A stretch of DNA of 34,057 nucleotides from Candidatus Levyibacteriota bacterium (GTDB lineage: Bacteria; Patescibacteriota; Microgenomatia; Levybacterales; UBA12049): contig JACPGQ010000017.1 in assembly GCA_016188975.1 (NCBI GenBank), positions 1 to 34,057 of the forward strand, in the 5' to 3' direction. The notes under the pieces were generated by a model. The model searched no databases and was not told the DNA's origin. It was given only the letters and a program-made list of their open reading frames with translations. Positions 6,655 to 14,750 of the stretch are shown piece after piece. Each line of letters starts with the position of its first letter. The first letter of the stretch is position 1. The translations under genes and the position numbers were made by a program.

Positions 6655-7323
6655 ATGATCCATCCGCTCTCAACGCTCATTCTAGGTTTTTTTCTTGGTC
6701 TCACCCACGCTCTTGAGGCAGATCATTTGATCGCTGTCAGTACCATGCTGACAACAAGCAAAAACCCTCTGAAAGCAATGCTTGTTGGTATGTTTTGGGG
6801 AATAGGGCACACGACAACGCTCTTTCTTGTTGGGCTTATTGTCCTCGTGCTTCACGTCTCGATACCTGAATCAGTAAACACAGGTCTTGAGGGCCTTGTG
6901 GGGATCATGCTCATTTTTCTTGGGATCTCGACTCTGAGAAGAAAAACGCAAAGTCTCCATGAACACGAACATGCCCATACTGATGGCGACAAACACACAC
7001 ACCTTCATGCGAATCATACGCATCGCCATCACCGATCCTTTCTCATAGGAACTATTCACGGTCTTGCAGGAAGCGGAGTGCTTATGGTTTTGGTGCTTTC
7101 AACGATTAACTCTGTCCTGCAGGGGATCATCTATATTATCCTCTTTGGGGCAGGATCCATTGCCGGAATGAGTGTTATGAGTCTTCTCTTTGGGCTGCCC
7201 GTACGCTACTCACATCGATTCGAACGCATCAACCAGGTACTCCACGTCCTCCTCGGATTTGTCAGTGTCGGGTTCGGAGGATTTGTGCTATACGAAACCC
7301 TGACGGCACTTCAGATACTATAG
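6655..7323 (+). CDS. NiCoT/RcnA-like nickel-cobalt transporter family protein
   Basis: A 222-residue membrane protein with about six membrane segments. The first carries GLTHALEADHLIAVSTM, the counterpart of the HxxxxDH metal-selectivity motif of NiCoT transporters, and the second carries FWGIGHTTTLFLVG, matching the second family signature. A histidine-rich cytoplasmic-type loop at about residues 100-126 (HEHEHAHTDGDKHTHLH and onward) resembles RcnA-type metal-binding loops. It probably moves Ni2+ or Co2+, in or out. The UreH/HupE-type accessory permeases are the alternative. It follows upp by 3 nt and ends directly against the convergent thiamine pyrophosphokinase gene, with no spacer for a terminator. 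Confidence 0.75.
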   Translation: MIHPLSTLILGFFLGLTHALEADHLIAVSTMLTTSKNPLKAMLVGMFWGIGHTTTLFLVGLIVLVLHVSIPESVNTGLEGLVGIMLIFLGISTLRRKTQSLHEHEHAHTDGDKHTHLHANHTHRHHRSFLIGTIHGLAGSGVLMVLVLSTINSVLQGIIYIILFGAGSIAGMSVMSLLFGLPVRYSHRFERINQVLHVLLGFVSVGFGGFVLYETLTALQIL

Positions 7324-7971
7324 CTAAGGTGCTTTTCCTCTGGTATGCATGACCAGCAGTACACCACGCTCAACAGAAACTGCTGCGTGCTGGGAAATAA
7401 TCTCGTTGCTTACACCACGAGTTTTACCAAACCTTAACGTATCCTGCCTTAGTTTCCATTTTAACCCTCTCGTCGTCACGCCTTTTGCATCACCGAGTAA
7501 GGGGACAAGTGAAACATACTCTCCTTTCTCACCGAATAATGCAAGATGTTTCCTCACGATATGGAGTGTTTGCTTCACGTCGATAATCGTTACTGAATCA
7601 AACAAAACAAAATCGGAAGAGAGGAGAAGTAATGTCGCCATCATATGATCAATTCTGCTACCAACAAAACCGAAAAAGATAATGTCTGTATACCCTTTCT
7701 CTCGTGCGAAATGAATCGCAAGCTCTGAATCCGTCTCGTCTTTTTCTTTCGGGTGATGTATCCACGTAATCTTGTGTTTTTTTAGCTCCCGGAGTGTCGC
7801 TTTGGGGAGTGAATCCTGATCACCAATGATCACGTTGGGAACAACACCAAGTGCGACTGCGTGTTTGGAGCCACCGTTAGCACAGATAATCGTATCTGTC
7901 GTTTTGATTGTTTCAAAAACAAGATCTCGTGGAGGCCTATTACCGTTGAGAAAAATCACTGCACGTTTCAT
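7324..7971 (-). CDS. Thiamine pyrophosphokinase
   Basis: Transfers pyrophosphate from ATP to thiamine, giving thiamine diphosphate. The 215-residue protein shows the family pattern: IICANGGSKHAVALGVVPNV, VIIGDQDSL, the KEKDETDSELAIHFA helix that binds substrate and Mg2+, and FFGFVGSRIDHMMA. The C-terminal half is the beta-sandwich that binds thiamine (VSLVPLLGDAKGVTTRGLKW). The start ATG overlaps the stop codon of the upstream histidine phosphatase gene by 4 nt (ATGA), so the two are translationally coupled. Both ends are tight: its stop abuts the convergent NiCoT gene. Confidence 0.85.
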   Translation of the reverse strand: MKRAVIFLNGNRPPRDLVFETIKTTDTIICANGGSKHAVALGVVPNVIIGDQDSLPKATLRELKKHKITWIHHPKEKDETDSELAIHFAREKGYTDIIFFGFVGSRIDHMMATLLLLSSDFVLFDSVTIIDVKQTLHIVRKHLALFGEKGEYVSLVPLLGDAKGVTTRGLKWKLRQDTLRFGKTRGVSNEIISQHAAVSVERGVLLVMHTRGKAP

Positions 7972-8582
7972 GTGCTTCTTCCATCAAAGCTGACATGTGC
8001 ATATTCTATGACTCTCCCTGCATCGCCAAACGCAAGCCGCCAGGCGTTACCCTTTTTAGGATCAAGAGACGATATTTCCTGCAAATGAGATGAGACTGGT
8101 GCATCACTATGCAATAGTTTCCACATCACGTAAGCGATTGGGCTTCCATGGCTGACAATACCAATTCGTTTTCCTGCATACTGCTCTACCAATCCTCGCA
8201 CCGCCCCTACCATCCGAGAAGCAATATGCTCAGGCTCTTCGACAGACATACCTTCTGGTAAATGGGAAAGGTCCAAAGAAGCTGCCTCCTCAAGCGTCAT
8301 GCCTTCAAAACCTTTGGAGTCTGTCTCCAAAAGCTCCTCATCTATCTCGTAAGGAATACCAAACCTCTCCACTAGAATCTCAGCTGACTCCCGTGCCCTT
8401 CGAAGGGGACTTGTGACCAGCACATCTATGCCGCCATCATGAAGCGCAATCATGTTACCCAGTTTCCCTATCTGCTCCCGCCCTAGATCATCAAGGCCAA
8501 TATCAACAACCCTGCCATAAAATTTCTTCTCTGGGTTATCAAGTTCCCCGTGCCGTATAAGATAGATGGTGGTATCAGACAT
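7968..8582 (-). CDS. Histidine phosphatase (phosphoglycerate mutase-like) superfamily protein
   Basis: A 204-residue branch-1 histidine phosphatase. It has the phosphohistidine motif LIRHGELDN at the N-terminus, VTSPLRRARESAEIL, an acidic DEELLETDSKGFEGMT segment and the second catalytic histidine in IGIVSHGSPIAYV. Substrate cannot be told: sugar phosphate, alpha-ribazole phosphate and nucleotide are all possible. It is the first gene of a two-gene unit with thiamine pyrophosphokinase (4-nt overlap), so a small-molecule phosphatase linked to thiamine or nucleotide turnover is a reasonable inference. Confidence 0.82.
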   Translation of the reverse strand: MSDTTIYLIRHGELDNPEKKFYGRVVDIGLDDLGREQIGKLGNMIALHDGGIDVLVTSPLRRARESAEILVERFGIPYEIDEELLETDSKGFEGMTLEEAASLDLSHLPEGMSVEEPEHIASRMVGAVRGLVEQYAGKRIGIVSHGSPIAYVMWKLLHSDAPVSSHLQEISSLDPKKGNAWRLAFGDAGRVIEYAHVSFDGRST

Positions 8583-8692
8583 GCCTATGTAGAGGTAATC
8601 TTAGCAAACCAACTCTTCGAAATCCACGACGGTTTATCCAGACCCATGTTTGTGTATTCTCTTACAGAAAAAAGAGGAAGAAAATGTGTACT

Positions 8693-8719
8693 AGTGCAAA
8701 TATACCAATATATTGGTAG
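8693..8719. repeat. Palindromic repeat, copy 1, downstream of the 246-residue gene
   Basis: AGTGCAAATATAC leads into the perfect palindrome TACCAATATATTGGTA (8703-8718). A second copy lies on the other side of the same gene at 9512-9536. The 149-bp gap 8583-8731 otherwise holds only the upstream region of the histidine phosphatase gene. Confidence 0.55.
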
Positions 8720-8731
8720 TAATCCACAAGA

Positions 8732-9472
8732 CTAGTGCCTTGAAGCTTTTTGCTTTCTCCCTGCAAAACACATATCATACTCTTCACAGCCTAAATCTGC
8801 ATACCTGGGCCTATCTCTTGGAAAAAAGATTCGATTAATAAGCTCCATAAGCTCAAGACTAATATCAGCAAGATCGAGAAACGTTTCATTTAAAGGAGAG
8901 ATGACACCTTCTCTCGCAAGTGCAAGAAATGCACGACTATCTCTTTCTATCGCAACATAGGCAAATAGCGCTGAGGTTTTTGAATCTTTTAATTCATCAC
9001 TAATTTCGCTAACTTGCTCTTCGAGAGAGCTAGAATATGCTCTTCTTATTTTAACATGTGCGTAATGACGTGAATGAGAAAGAACTTCCTGAGCTCTTCT
9101 TATAAGTTCGGTCTTCTCGGAATCAGGAAGGTACCAAAATACATTGAGTATTTTCTGAATACTATTTCCATATCTTGTTAATAGATGAAGCAACTTATTT
9201 ACTGCGACCGTGAAGGAGTCATCTCCCTCTAATGTATCGCTCCCATTCTCTGGCAATAATCCTTTGTCAAGCTGAAATTTAAACGCTTGTTTTTTCAAAT
9301 CGATGCTTCTGACTTCCTCAGATGTTTCTTCAGAAAACTTTTCTCGTCTTGTGTCTCTACAAATTTTACAAACACTTGCAAGAAAGTCCTCATCACCAAA
9401 ATGATCGCAGTAGTTAAAAGGACACTTGTCAAACCATTCTTTACTTATCCACGGCGGCTTAATGAGTCCCAT
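8732..9472 (-). CDS. Hypothetical protein with N-terminal Cys-rich segment
   Basis: A 246-residue protein. The N-terminus has a likely zinc-binding cluster: DKCPFNYCDHFGDEDFLASV followed by CKICRD, that is CxxxxC plus CxxC with a nearby His. The rest is helical and charged, with a C-terminal LGCEEYDMCF pair. No family is recognised. I chose the ATG at 9472 rather than the TTG at 9481: a TACAAT -10 box (9481-9486) covers that TTG and ends 8 nt before the ATG, giving a near-leaderless transcript. The gene is flanked on both sides by related palindromic repeats (8693-8719 and 9512-9536). Confidence 0.65.
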   Translation of the reverse strand: MGLIKPPWISKEWFDKCPFNYCDHFGDEDFLASVCKICRDTRREKFSEETSEEVRSIDLKKQAFKFQLDKGLLPENGSDTLEGDDSFTVAVNKLLHLLTRYGNSIQKILNVFWYLPDSEKTELIRRAQEVLSHSRHYAHVKIRRAYSSSLEEQVSEISDELKDSKTSALFAYVAIERDSRAFLALAREGVISPLNETFLDLADISLELMELINRIFFPRDRPRYADLGCEEYDMCFAGRKQKASRH

Positions 9473-9480
9473 ACTCGCCA

Positions 9481-9486
9481 ATTGTA
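9481..9486 (-). promoter_or_regulatory. -10 box (TACAAT) for the gene starting at 9472
   Basis: Read on the minus strand, TACAAT ends 8 nt before the ATG at 9472, predicting a leader of about 2 nt. This decides the start codon of the gene. Confidence 0.5.
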
Positions 9487-9511
9487 TAGTAGAAAGTGAG
9501 AAGTGTTAATA

Positions 9512-9536
9512 AGTGCAAATATACTAGTATATTAGA
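9512..9536. repeat. Palindromic repeat, copy 2, upstream of the 246-residue gene
   Basis: AGTGCAAATATAC followed by TAGTATATTAG repeats copy 1 with a few differences. One C-to-T change in the left arm is matched by a G-to-A change in the right arm, so the palindrome is kept. Confidence 0.5.
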
Positions 9537-9595
9537 GAAAATTGTTTCCAGAGAATCTGATCACGGAAATATAAATTTGTTAGGAATGAAACTAT

Positions 9596-9949
9596 TTATT
9601 TAATAGAGTATCTCTGCTTCAGTCTATCTACCATTTGTTGAGCTCCTTCATTTTCTGAAGGTTCAGGTGATAACAAGGCGCTTGCTCCCTGGAAGGCAAC
9701 GATAACATCTTCAGGGTTTTGTAAGTTTTCACTTACGCCTCTTGTAAATACACCGTGACCTAATGATCGTAACGTTTGTAACATCGTATTTTGCTGATCA
9801 GGGGACATATTGAGCATCGCCCCTGCGATACCATCACTGATGGAGGAAGTCAGATGTGATAAGTTTTCTGCTAGGTGAGGGGATTGCTCCTTAAGCACCC
9901 CTGCGTATGTCCTAACTTTAGGAGGTTCATTTGTTGGTTGTTCTGCCAT
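9596..9949 (-). CDS. Hypothetical small soluble protein
   Basis: A 117-residue protein, polar and helical, with no Cys and no membrane segment. It contains SPHLAENLSHLTSSISDGIA and MSPDQQNTMLQTLRSLGHGV, which look like amphipathic helices, and a basic end (QQMVDRLKQRYSIK). I do not recognise a family. A TATTAT box at 9973-9978 (minus strand) would give a leader of about 17 nt without a Shine-Dalgarno. It lies downstream of rpoD in the same direction, 55 nt away, so read-through from rpoD is also possible. Confidence 0.6.
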   Translation of the reverse strand: MAEQPTNEPPKVRTYAGVLKEQSPHLAENLSHLTSSISDGIAGAMLNMSPDQQNTMLQTLRSLGHGVFTRGVSENLQNPEDVIVAFQGASALLSPEPSENEGAQQMVDRLKQRYSIK

Positions 9950-10004
9950 ATCATCGTGGAATACTTAAAAAGATAATACCGATTCTCTTATCAAAAAGCA
10001 ACAA

Positions 10005-11087
10005 TTATCCCAAATAATCCTTAAGCTTATTCCCTCTACTTGGGTGGCGGAGTTTGCGCAGAGCCTTTGCCTCGATCTGACGGATACGCTCACGGGTGAC
10101 GGCAAACATGCGGCCAACCTCCTCCAGAGTCTTTGGCCTACCATCCTTGAGACCAAATCGTTCCTCAAGAACACGCCTTTCACGATCTGAAAGGGTAGAG
10201 AGTACTTGTTCTACTTGCTCTTTCAAAAGCTCCCGCGATGCTGAATCAAAAAGTGTTGGCGCGGACGTATCATGGATAAAATCCCCCAGGCGTGAATCTT
10301 CCTCATCACCGACTGGCGCCTCCAAAGATGCCGGGTTTTGGGAGATTTTGATGATTTCAAGCGCCTTGTCAGGCTCTATCCCCAGTGCTTTTGCCACTTC
10401 CTCAGGTGTCGGTTCACGCCCCAGCTCCTGCATGAGCTTTCGGGACATACGGAGAAACCTATTGATATTTTCAACCATGTGTACTGGAATACGAATCGTA
10501 CGAGCTTGGTCGGCAATAGCACGAGTCACACTTTGGCGGATCCACCAGGTAGCATAGGTTGAGAATTTGTAGCCTCTTCGCCAGTCGTACTTCTCTACAG
10601 CACGGATAAGCCCCTGGTTGCCTTCCTGAATGAGATCAAGAAGTGACAGACCACGGCCAATGTACTTTTTGGCAATTGACACGACGAGACGGAGATTTGA
10701 GTTGATGAGGATCTTTTTTGCCTCACGGTCGCCTTTCTCAACACGCTTTGCAAGCTCAATTTCCTGGTTGAAGTTCAGAAGCGGAATCCGGCCGATTTCT
10801 TTCAGGTACATGCGAACCGGATCTGAAACAGTCCCTTCGGTAAGAACGGTGAGTGCCTCAAGCTCTTTTTCCAAATCCTCAATCGGCTTTTGGTCGTCCT
10901 GCTCTTGAGTAACTGACTCGAAGACATCAACATCTGCCTTCATGAGCTTGTCATAGAGGCTATCAAGTTCTTCGATGTGCTCCTCAGGCTTTGAGTAAAT
11001 ACCTAAAATCTCATCTTGGGTGATGTATCCTCGTTTCTTTGCTGAAGAAACAATATCTGTTAACATGCTGGTGAGTTTCGCTTTCAT
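10005..11087 (-). CDS. rpoD: RNA polymerase primary sigma factor (sigma-70)
   Basis: A 360-residue housekeeping sigma factor. A short region 1.1 ([20 protein letters not shown]) is followed by region 1.2 ([18 protein letters not shown]), region 2 ([40 protein letters not shown] for -10 recognition and melting), region 3 ([20 protein letters not shown]) and region 4 with the -35-reading helix-turn-helix ([20 protein letters not shown]). The near-consensus TATAAT and TTGACA boxes seen in this window fit such a factor. It lies 66 nt after dnaG in the same direction, the classical primase-sigma pairing. A GGAGG occurs upstream but about 20 nt from the ATG, too far for a standard Shine-Dalgarno. 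Confidence 0.96.
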   Translation of the reverse strand: MKAKLTSMLTDIVSSAKKRGYITQDEILGIYSKPEEHIEELDSLYDKLMKADVDVFESVTQEQDDQKPIEDLEKELEALTVLTEGTVSDPVRMYLKEIGRIPLLNFNQEIELAKRVEKGDREAKKILINSNLRLVVSIAKKYIGRGLSLLDLIQEGNQGLIRAVEKYDWRRGYKFSTYATWWIRQSVTRAIADQARTIRIPVHMVENINRFLRMSRKLMQELGREPTPEEVAKALGIEPDKALEIIKISQNPASLEAPVGDEEDSRLGDFIHDTSAPTLFDSASRELLKEQVEQVLSTLSDRERRVLEERFGLKDGRPKTLEEVGRMFAVTRERIRQIEAKALRKLRHPSRGNKLKDYLG

Positions 11088-11153
11088 AGTTTAATCCACA
11101 GAAATACCTCCAGAGAGGCATCTCGTTCCTCTATTTTACCACTAACGTAAAGA

Positions 11154-12956
11154 TTATTCGAGGTGTAGTTTTATCGGATTATTTGATGGGATCATTCGCC
11201 GTAACCCATCAAGAAGTCCTGCGATATAGGTATATTCTTTGCGCAAGCTTTCGGTCTCCTCGTTGTTTTTCTCCCTCTCATCAATTTGCAGCGACAGCGT
11301 CTTCAGTTTTCGCCTCAGATGCCGGGTTGCCAGCTCGTTTGCCACCCTGTTTACCTCCTTTTTATAACTACCATCTTCTACAAATTGGCCGAGAGGATAG
11401 AGTGTTGCTGTGTTGAATGCTTCAATAAGCTCCGTTGGAAGAAATGCAGCAAATTGAGATGTCGTATAGATATTCTGCTCCGTGTACTCGTTGAGAAGAT
11501 GCAACAGCTTCTGATTCGCCCGTTCCTTTGGAAGTATTTTTGCCAGCACTTTCATGCTTTCCTTAACGAAATCTTTGGTTTTTTCCGACTGCACCAGAAG
11601 CGCAAGCAGATACTGTTCTAATACTTCCTCCCGCGTAAGCTTCTCTTTTTGGACTTGGGTAAACAGGACATCTCGCTTCGCAGATACATGTCTTCCCATC
11701 TCGCGTACCAAACTCTCGTACGTCGTGTCCAACAAAGCGCTGAGTTTTTTGAGGTAATGTTCTTTTATGATCTCATTTCGAATTGTTGTCAGGATGGGCA
11801 GGAAAAAATCTCCGAGGTTTTTCTTACTCGAAACGTCTTTCAGGTCCAGAGAAGCAATTTTTTTCTCCAACAGGTAATCATACACCGGAACATCATGTTT
11901 AAGCGCTGCTTTAAATGTATACGGATCGTTTTTTATTGCCTCATCCGGATCTTTTCCGCCCGGAAGCGCGATAACTGTTGCCGTCAGGTCGAATCTTTCA
12001 AGAAGCGGAAGTGACCGTACCACCCCGTCCCACCCTGCAGTATCATCATCAAAACAGAGTGTCACTTTGCGAACGTATCTACTGAGCAATCGTACCTGTG
12101 CTTCAGTCAGTGCAGATCCCTTAATGGCAAGGACATTCGTTATACCCTCTTGAAAAGAGGAAATCACATCAAACTCTCCTTCGACTAAGATCGCTTGATC
12201 CTCTTTACGCATCTGTTCTTTTGCGATTGATATCCCAAAAAAATGTTCTCCTTTGTGGTAGACTGGCGTGTCTTTGGTATTGATGTATTTTGGCCCGTGT
12301 GCTGTGGCGGTAAGGACACGTCCTGAAAAACCAACCACATTCTCCCGATGATCAATGAGAGGAAACATGAGTCTGTCTGAAAAAAAATCAACAAGCCTTC
12401 CCATGCGCCTTGCTCCAAGTCCGCTCTCCAGAATATCCTCTTCCTTACATCCTTTCTTTCTGAGAAGGTAACTGACAAGCGCACTGCCACTCGCTGGTGC
12501 AAATCCAATACGAAATGTCCCCAGTGTCGCTTCATGAATCTTTCTCTCTTTTAAGTAGCTGAGTGCTTTTTTTCCGGCAGGATGGGTAGTAAGAATGTAG
12601 TGGTAAAAAGAACTTGCGAGACGATTAATTTCATAAAGCGCTTCTTTGCGGGAAGTTAACCCACTACCCCTGGCTCCTTCATGAAGCGTTATGCCCACTC
12701 GCTTTGCTAAAAATCGAAGCGCCTCTGGAAACTCCATATGCTCATATTCCATGAGAAATGTATAGGCATCGCCTCCTTTATGGCAGCCGAAGCAGTGAAA
12801 CATCTGCCGTTCAGGTGAAACCATGAAAGAGGGCGTGTTTTCATTGTGAAAGGGGCAGTTTGCCTTAAAATTGCGCCCGGCTTTTTTCAAAGGAACGTAC
12901 TCTTGGATAAGAGAAATAATATCTGTCCGCTCGCGGACAAGTGCTACATCATCCAT
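11154..12956 (-). CDS. dnaG: DNA primase
   Basis: Makes RNA primers for replication. The 600-residue length is normal. The N-terminal CHC2 zinc finger has C34, H37, C55 and C58 (NCPFHNENTPSF, MFHCFGCHKGGD). The catalytic core follows, with the Toprim acidic motif AILVEGEFDVISS (about residues 256-268) and LCFDDDTAGWDGV containing the second acidic group. The C-terminal 200 residues are helical and should contact the helicase. The ATG at 12956 gives MDDVALVRER, a normal DnaG start. Its upstream region carries a seven-copy 7-bp tandem repeat. Confidence 0.96.
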   Translation of the reverse strand: MDDVALVRERTDIISLIQEYVPLKKAGRNFKANCPFHNENTPSFMVSPERQMFHCFGCHKGGDAYTFLMEYEHMEFPEALRFLAKRVGITLHEGARGSGLTSRKEALYEINRLASSFYHYILTTHPAGKKALSYLKERKIHEATLGTFRIGFAPASGSALVSYLLRKKGCKEEDILESGLGARRMGRLVDFFSDRLMFPLIDHRENVVGFSGRVLTATAHGPKYINTKDTPVYHKGEHFFGISIAKEQMRKEDQAILVEGEFDVISSFQEGITNVLAIKGSALTEAQVRLLSRYVRKVTLCFDDDTAGWDGVVRSLPLLERFDLTATVIALPGGKDPDEAIKNDPYTFKAALKHDVPVYDYLLEKKIASLDLKDVSSKKNLGDFFLPILTTIRNEIIKEHYLKKLSALLDTTYESLVREMGRHVSAKRDVLFTQVQKEKLTREEVLEQYLLALLVQSEKTKDFVKESMKVLAKILPKERANQKLLHLLNEYTEQNIYTTSQFAAFLPTELIEAFNTATLYPLGQFVEDGSYKKEVNRVANELATRHLRRKLKTLSLQIDEREKNNEETESLRKEYTYIAGLLDGLRRMIPSNNPIKLHLE

Positions 12957-12990
12957 AATTACTAACTCTTAACTCATAACTTCTAACTTC

Positions 12991-13039
12991 ATAATTCATA
13001 ATTCATAATTCATAATTCATAATTCATAATTCATAATTC
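12991..13039. repeat. 7-bp tandem repeat (ATAATTC) x7
   Basis: Seven perfect copies of ATAATTC fill 12991-13039 in the divergent gap between dnaG and the first HAD gene, preceded by degenerate copies (AACTCATAACTTCTAACTTC). Read on the minus strand each unit contains ATG in a shifting frame. It is 34 nt from the dnaG start, so length changes could affect dnaG expression. Confidence 0.8.
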
Positions 13040-13099
13040 ATCAACATTTTACGCATCGGTATTGTAGCACTATTCATTGCTTTTATTAGCCTCAACTAC

Positions 13100-13105
13100 T
13101 ACAAT
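13100..13105 (+). promoter_or_regulatory. -10 box (TACAAT) for the HAD pair
   Basis: TACAAT ends 9 nt before the ATG at 13115, giving a leader of about 3 nt. No Shine-Dalgarno is present. Confidence 0.5.
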
Positions 13106-13114
13106 GTCCAAACG

Positions 13115-13870
13115 ATGAAATACAAGGCAGTTATTATGGATGTCGACGGCACACTGATGCCAAGTAAAAGAGATGCGAAGCCGTCGGAAAAAGTCAAAAA
13201 GGCAATTCTTAGGGCAAGAAAAAGGGGCGTCCATATCGGTCTTGCGACCGGAAGGCCATTTTTTCTCACCAAAGACCTATTTGTGGAGCTTGCACTTGCG
13301 GGACCATCCATTGTCAGTGGAGGAGCGCATGTGATTGATAGCAAAACGCACCAGGATTATTTCAAAAAGCCTATTTTGAGAGACGATATCGAAATTATTC
13401 GTGATACTCTCACGCCTTTTGGCGTTAAAATGTTCGTAAGTAACGCCTACAAAGATTGGGTTCTAAAAAGCGATACTGACCTTCGTGATGTGTTGGATAT
13501 CTTCATCAACGATCTTGAAAATGCTACTGCAGACGAAATGATTACAGAGATTTCCCACATCCCGACAATCGCTGCTCATAAAACATCTTCATGGACGAAG
13601 AATAAAGTCGACTTTCACATAACGCATGTTGAGGCCACCAAGCAACACGGCGTCTGGGAGGTGCTAAAAATCTTAGGCATTACAAGCGATGAGCTTATCG
13701 CAATCGGCGAGAGTTATAACGATTTCCCGCTCCTCATGGCCTCTGGGTTAAAAGTTGCCCTGGAAAATGCTGTACCTGACTTAAAAGCGATCGCCGACTA
13801 CACTGCGCCGAGCGTGGAGGAAGACGGTGTCGCACACGTGATAGAAAAATTTATCCTCGATGAAAAATAG
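13115..13870 (+). CDS. HAD-superfamily phosphatase, Cof type (copy 1)
   Basis: A 251-residue Cof/type IIB HAD hydrolase. Motif I is IMDVDGTLMPS with the nucleophile Asp, motif II is GLATGRP, the cap domain spans about residues 85-180, and motif III/IV is IAIGESYNDFPLLMASG. In motif IV the usual GD-x-x-ND has Glu in place of the first Asp (GESYND), which can still bind Mg2+. The C-terminal SVEEDGVAHVIEKFI is typical of the family. Substrate is likely a small phosphorylated metabolite such as a sugar phosphate or FMN; not decided. It overlaps the next gene by 11 nt, and the two products are clearly paralogous. Confidence 0.85.
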   Translation: MKYKAVIMDVDGTLMPSKRDAKPSEKVKKAILRARKRGVHIGLATGRPFFLTKDLFVELALAGPSIVSGGAHVIDSKTHQDYFKKPILRDDIEIIRDTLTPFGVKMFVSNAYKDWVLKSDTDLRDVLDIFINDLENATADEMITEISHIPTIAAHKTSSWTKNKVDFHITHVEATKQHGVWEVLKILGITSDELIAIGESYNDFPLLMASGLKVALENAVPDLKAIADYTAPSVEEDGVAHVIEKFILDEK

Positions 13871-14654
13871 TACCTATAAAGCATTGATGCTTGATGTCGA
13901 TGGGACAATAGTCTCGTATCACAAAGAATTTTATAAGCTCCTCCCATCAAAACGTGTAACAGAAGCAATACAACAAGCTTCAAAACAACTCACCGTCTGT
14001 TTCACAACTGGCAGACCGTATTCTATGATGACAAAAATTCTCAGCCACATTAAAATGGAGAAAGGCTACGCAATCATCAACGACGGAGCTCAGGTAATTG
14101 ACCTTGCATCAGGAGATATTCTCTATGAACGAGTAATGTCAAAGACGGATATTCGTTCTATTTGTTCGATACTTAAACAAATGAGGATTTCCTTTTTCAT
14201 AAACGACAACGAACAAGAACTGCTTTTTACCGACTCATACAAGCCCGAAAAGCCACTAAATATTCTCGTTAGATTTTGCTATGCAGAAAAGACTATCGAC
14301 AAAATGATAGATAAATTAACTCATATTCCTTTAATAAAGGCAAATAAGACACATGGGGGAGAGGGAGACAATTTCGGACTTGTCGTCTCTCATGCAGAAG
14401 CAACTAAGCTTCACGGTATTTATGAGGTTTCAAAACTTCTGGGCATCAAACGTGTCGAATCAATCGGCGTTGGGGATAGCGGCAATGACTTTTCTCTTCT
14501 TATGGCTTGCGGTCTCAAGGTAGCTATGGGCAACGCGCTGCCAGCACTGAAAGAAATAGCTGACTACGTCGCACCAAGTGTTGAAGATGACGGCGTCGCT
14601 GATGTGATCGAGAAATTCGTCCTCAACAAGAATAAAAATAATCAGAACGCATAA
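13860..14654 (+). CDS. HAD-superfamily phosphatase, Cof type (copy 2)
   Basis: A 264-residue paralogue of the preceding gene, starting inside its last codons (11-nt overlap), so translation is coupled. Motif I is LMLDVDGTIVSYH, motif II is CFTTGRP, and motif IV is GVGDSGNDFSLLMACG with the standard Asp. The SHAEATKLHGIYEVSKLLGI segment parallels THVEATKQHGVWEVLKILGI of copy 1. The C-terminus ends in a poly-Asn/Lys tail. A hairpin that could terminate transcription follows at 14662-14695. Substrate unknown. Confidence 0.85.
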   Translation: MKNSTYKALMLDVDGTIVSYHKEFYKLLPSKRVTEAIQQASKQLTVCFTTGRPYSMMTKILSHIKMEKGYAIINDGAQVIDLASGDILYERVMSKTDIRSICSILKQMRISFFINDNEQELLFTDSYKPEKPLNILVRFCYAEKTIDKMIDKLTHIPLIKANKTHGGEGDNFGLVVSHAEATKLHGIYEVSKLLGIKRVESIGVGDSGNDFSLLMACGLKVAMGNALPALKEIADYVAPSVEDDGVADVIEKFVLNKNKNNQNA

Positions 14655-14661
14655 TAAAAAG

Positions 14662-14695
14662 CATCACAATTTTTTCCTACGCAAAATTTGTGATG
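14662..14695. terminator. Hairpin after the HAD pair
   Basis: CATCACAA (14662-14669) pairs with TTGTGATG (14688-14695), and T-rich and A-rich inner arms extend the stem. It lies 8 nt after the stop of the second HAD gene and before the purB promoter, so a terminator role is likely, although no T-run follows on the plus side. Confidence 0.5.
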
Positions 14696-14708
14696 GAATC
14701 TAGATACT

Positions 14709-14737
14709 TCGACAGAAGAACAAAAACAAGGTATAAT
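14709..14737 (+). promoter_or_regulatory. Promoter of purB and probably of the first purine genes
   Basis: TCGACA (14709-14714) matches the -35 consensus at 5 of 6 positions, followed after a 17-nt spacer by a perfect TATAAT (14732-14737). The expected start is near 14744, leaving a leader of about 7 nt with no Shine-Dalgarno. No purine riboswitch could fit in such a leader. Confidence 0.7.
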
Positions 14738-14750
14738 ACCCTCATCTCTT

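Noticed and set aside
10096..10557. 153-residue plus-strand ORF
   Set aside because: Antisense to rpoD; Ser/Arg-rich product from codon complement, no recognisable domain.
11154..12956. Plus-strand ORFs of 67-121 residues across dnaG
   Set aside because: All are antisense shadows of a complete primase gene, with no promoter or family match.
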